Source: JAJYIW01 sp036787065 (lineage in GTDB: Bacteria > Chloroflexota > Anaerolineae > Anaerolineales > Anaerolineaceae). From it: a DNA stretch of 14,978 nt. Made by a program: the position numbers and the translations under genes. The number at the start of each line of letters is the position of its first letter. Position 1 is the stretch's first letter. Below the pieces are notes generated by a model. It was not told where the DNA came from, made no database searches, and saw nothing but the letters and a program-made list of their open reading frames with translations. The DNA lies in the NCBI GenBank assembly GCA_036787065.1, contig DAIQPZ010000056.1, positions 1 to 14,978 of the forward strand. Direction: 5' to 3'. Positions 14,853 to 14,978 of the stretch are shown in pieces.

Positions 14853-14978
14853 TCAAGCCGGACCTTCGAGAATGTCGATTATTTCACCCGGTTGGATCTG
14901 CCCGGCAATGCCATAATTTTGACCGGCGGCTTTGCGCACCTGGTTGGGTAAACTGGACTGCGGGTCAACTTTGGCCTG
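14853..14978 (-). CDS. C-terminal end of a minus-strand protein with SH3b-like sequence (partial)
   Basis: The last 41 codons and TGA stop (14853-14855) of a gene whose start lies beyond the window. The visible sequence, LPNQVRKAAGQNYGIAGQ followed by IQPGEIIDILEGPA, fits the first strands of a bacterial SH3 (SH3b) domain, commonly found in secreted or surface proteins of Chloroflexota. In intact SH3b domains the GP is usually followed by a Cys or Asp/Gly stretch and a Trp-rich strand, but here a stop follows GPA. The protein may therefore be truncated or frameshifted; continuing past the stop gives no clear match in any frame. The function of the whole protein cannot be inferred from this part. 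Confidence 0.6.
   Translation of the reverse strand, partial: QAKVDPQSSLPNQVRKAAGQNYGIAGQIQPGEIIDILEGPA

Overview
The window reads as chromosomal DNA of a Chloroflexota bacterium, most likely Anaerolineae-like. This is an inference from family resemblance; there is no rRNA to confirm it. The signs are lipoproteins with Thr/Pro-rich linkers after the lipobox cysteine, a membrane-anchored cytochrome c of a type I associate with Chloroflexota, a response regulator fused to a roadblock-like domain, and a HlyC/CorC, cdd, recO, glyS-remnant block. A run of exactly 100 N at 8045-8144 shows that this is scaffolded draft sequence.

Layout. Bases 210-9956 hold a peptide/nickel-type (Opp/Dpp) ABC importer with an unusual composition. 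The order is lipoprotein binding protein (210-2351), permease B (2570-3634), permease C (3646-4698), membrane-anchored c-type cytochrome (4685-5395), ATPase D (5616-6653), ATPase F (6677-7708) and a second lipoprotein binding protein (7865-9956, broken by the assembly gap). The two binding proteins would capture ligand outside the membrane, B and C form the channel, and D and F drive it. The cytochrome overlaps the end of permease C, so it looks co-expressed, but its link to transport is unknown. A response regulator with a roadblock/LC7-like domain follows at 10053-11273.

Bases 11274-11709 carry a sigma-70-like promoter, tRNA-Gln(UUG), a long AT-rich perfect hairpin and a second promoter. 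That second promoter sits so close to the next ATG that the mRNA may be leaderless. The next operon is a HlyC/CorC-type CBS membrane protein (11710-12993), cytidine deaminase (12980-13387) and recO (13432-14211). Immediately after recO lies a frame-broken, truncated piece of the glycyl-tRNA synthetase beta subunit, apparently a gene fossil. The last 126 bases are the end of a minus-strand gene with an SH3b-like C-terminus.

No defence system, CRISPR array, prophage or transposase gene was found. The most unusual non-coding signal is a dispersed intergenic repeat family with three copies, at 1-50, 5480-5587 and 9970-10036. Its ends are inverted and one copy is flanked by a perfect 9-bp direct repeat, as a small non-autonomous mobile element would be. 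Several intergenic gaps also carry long perfect or near-perfect hairpins.
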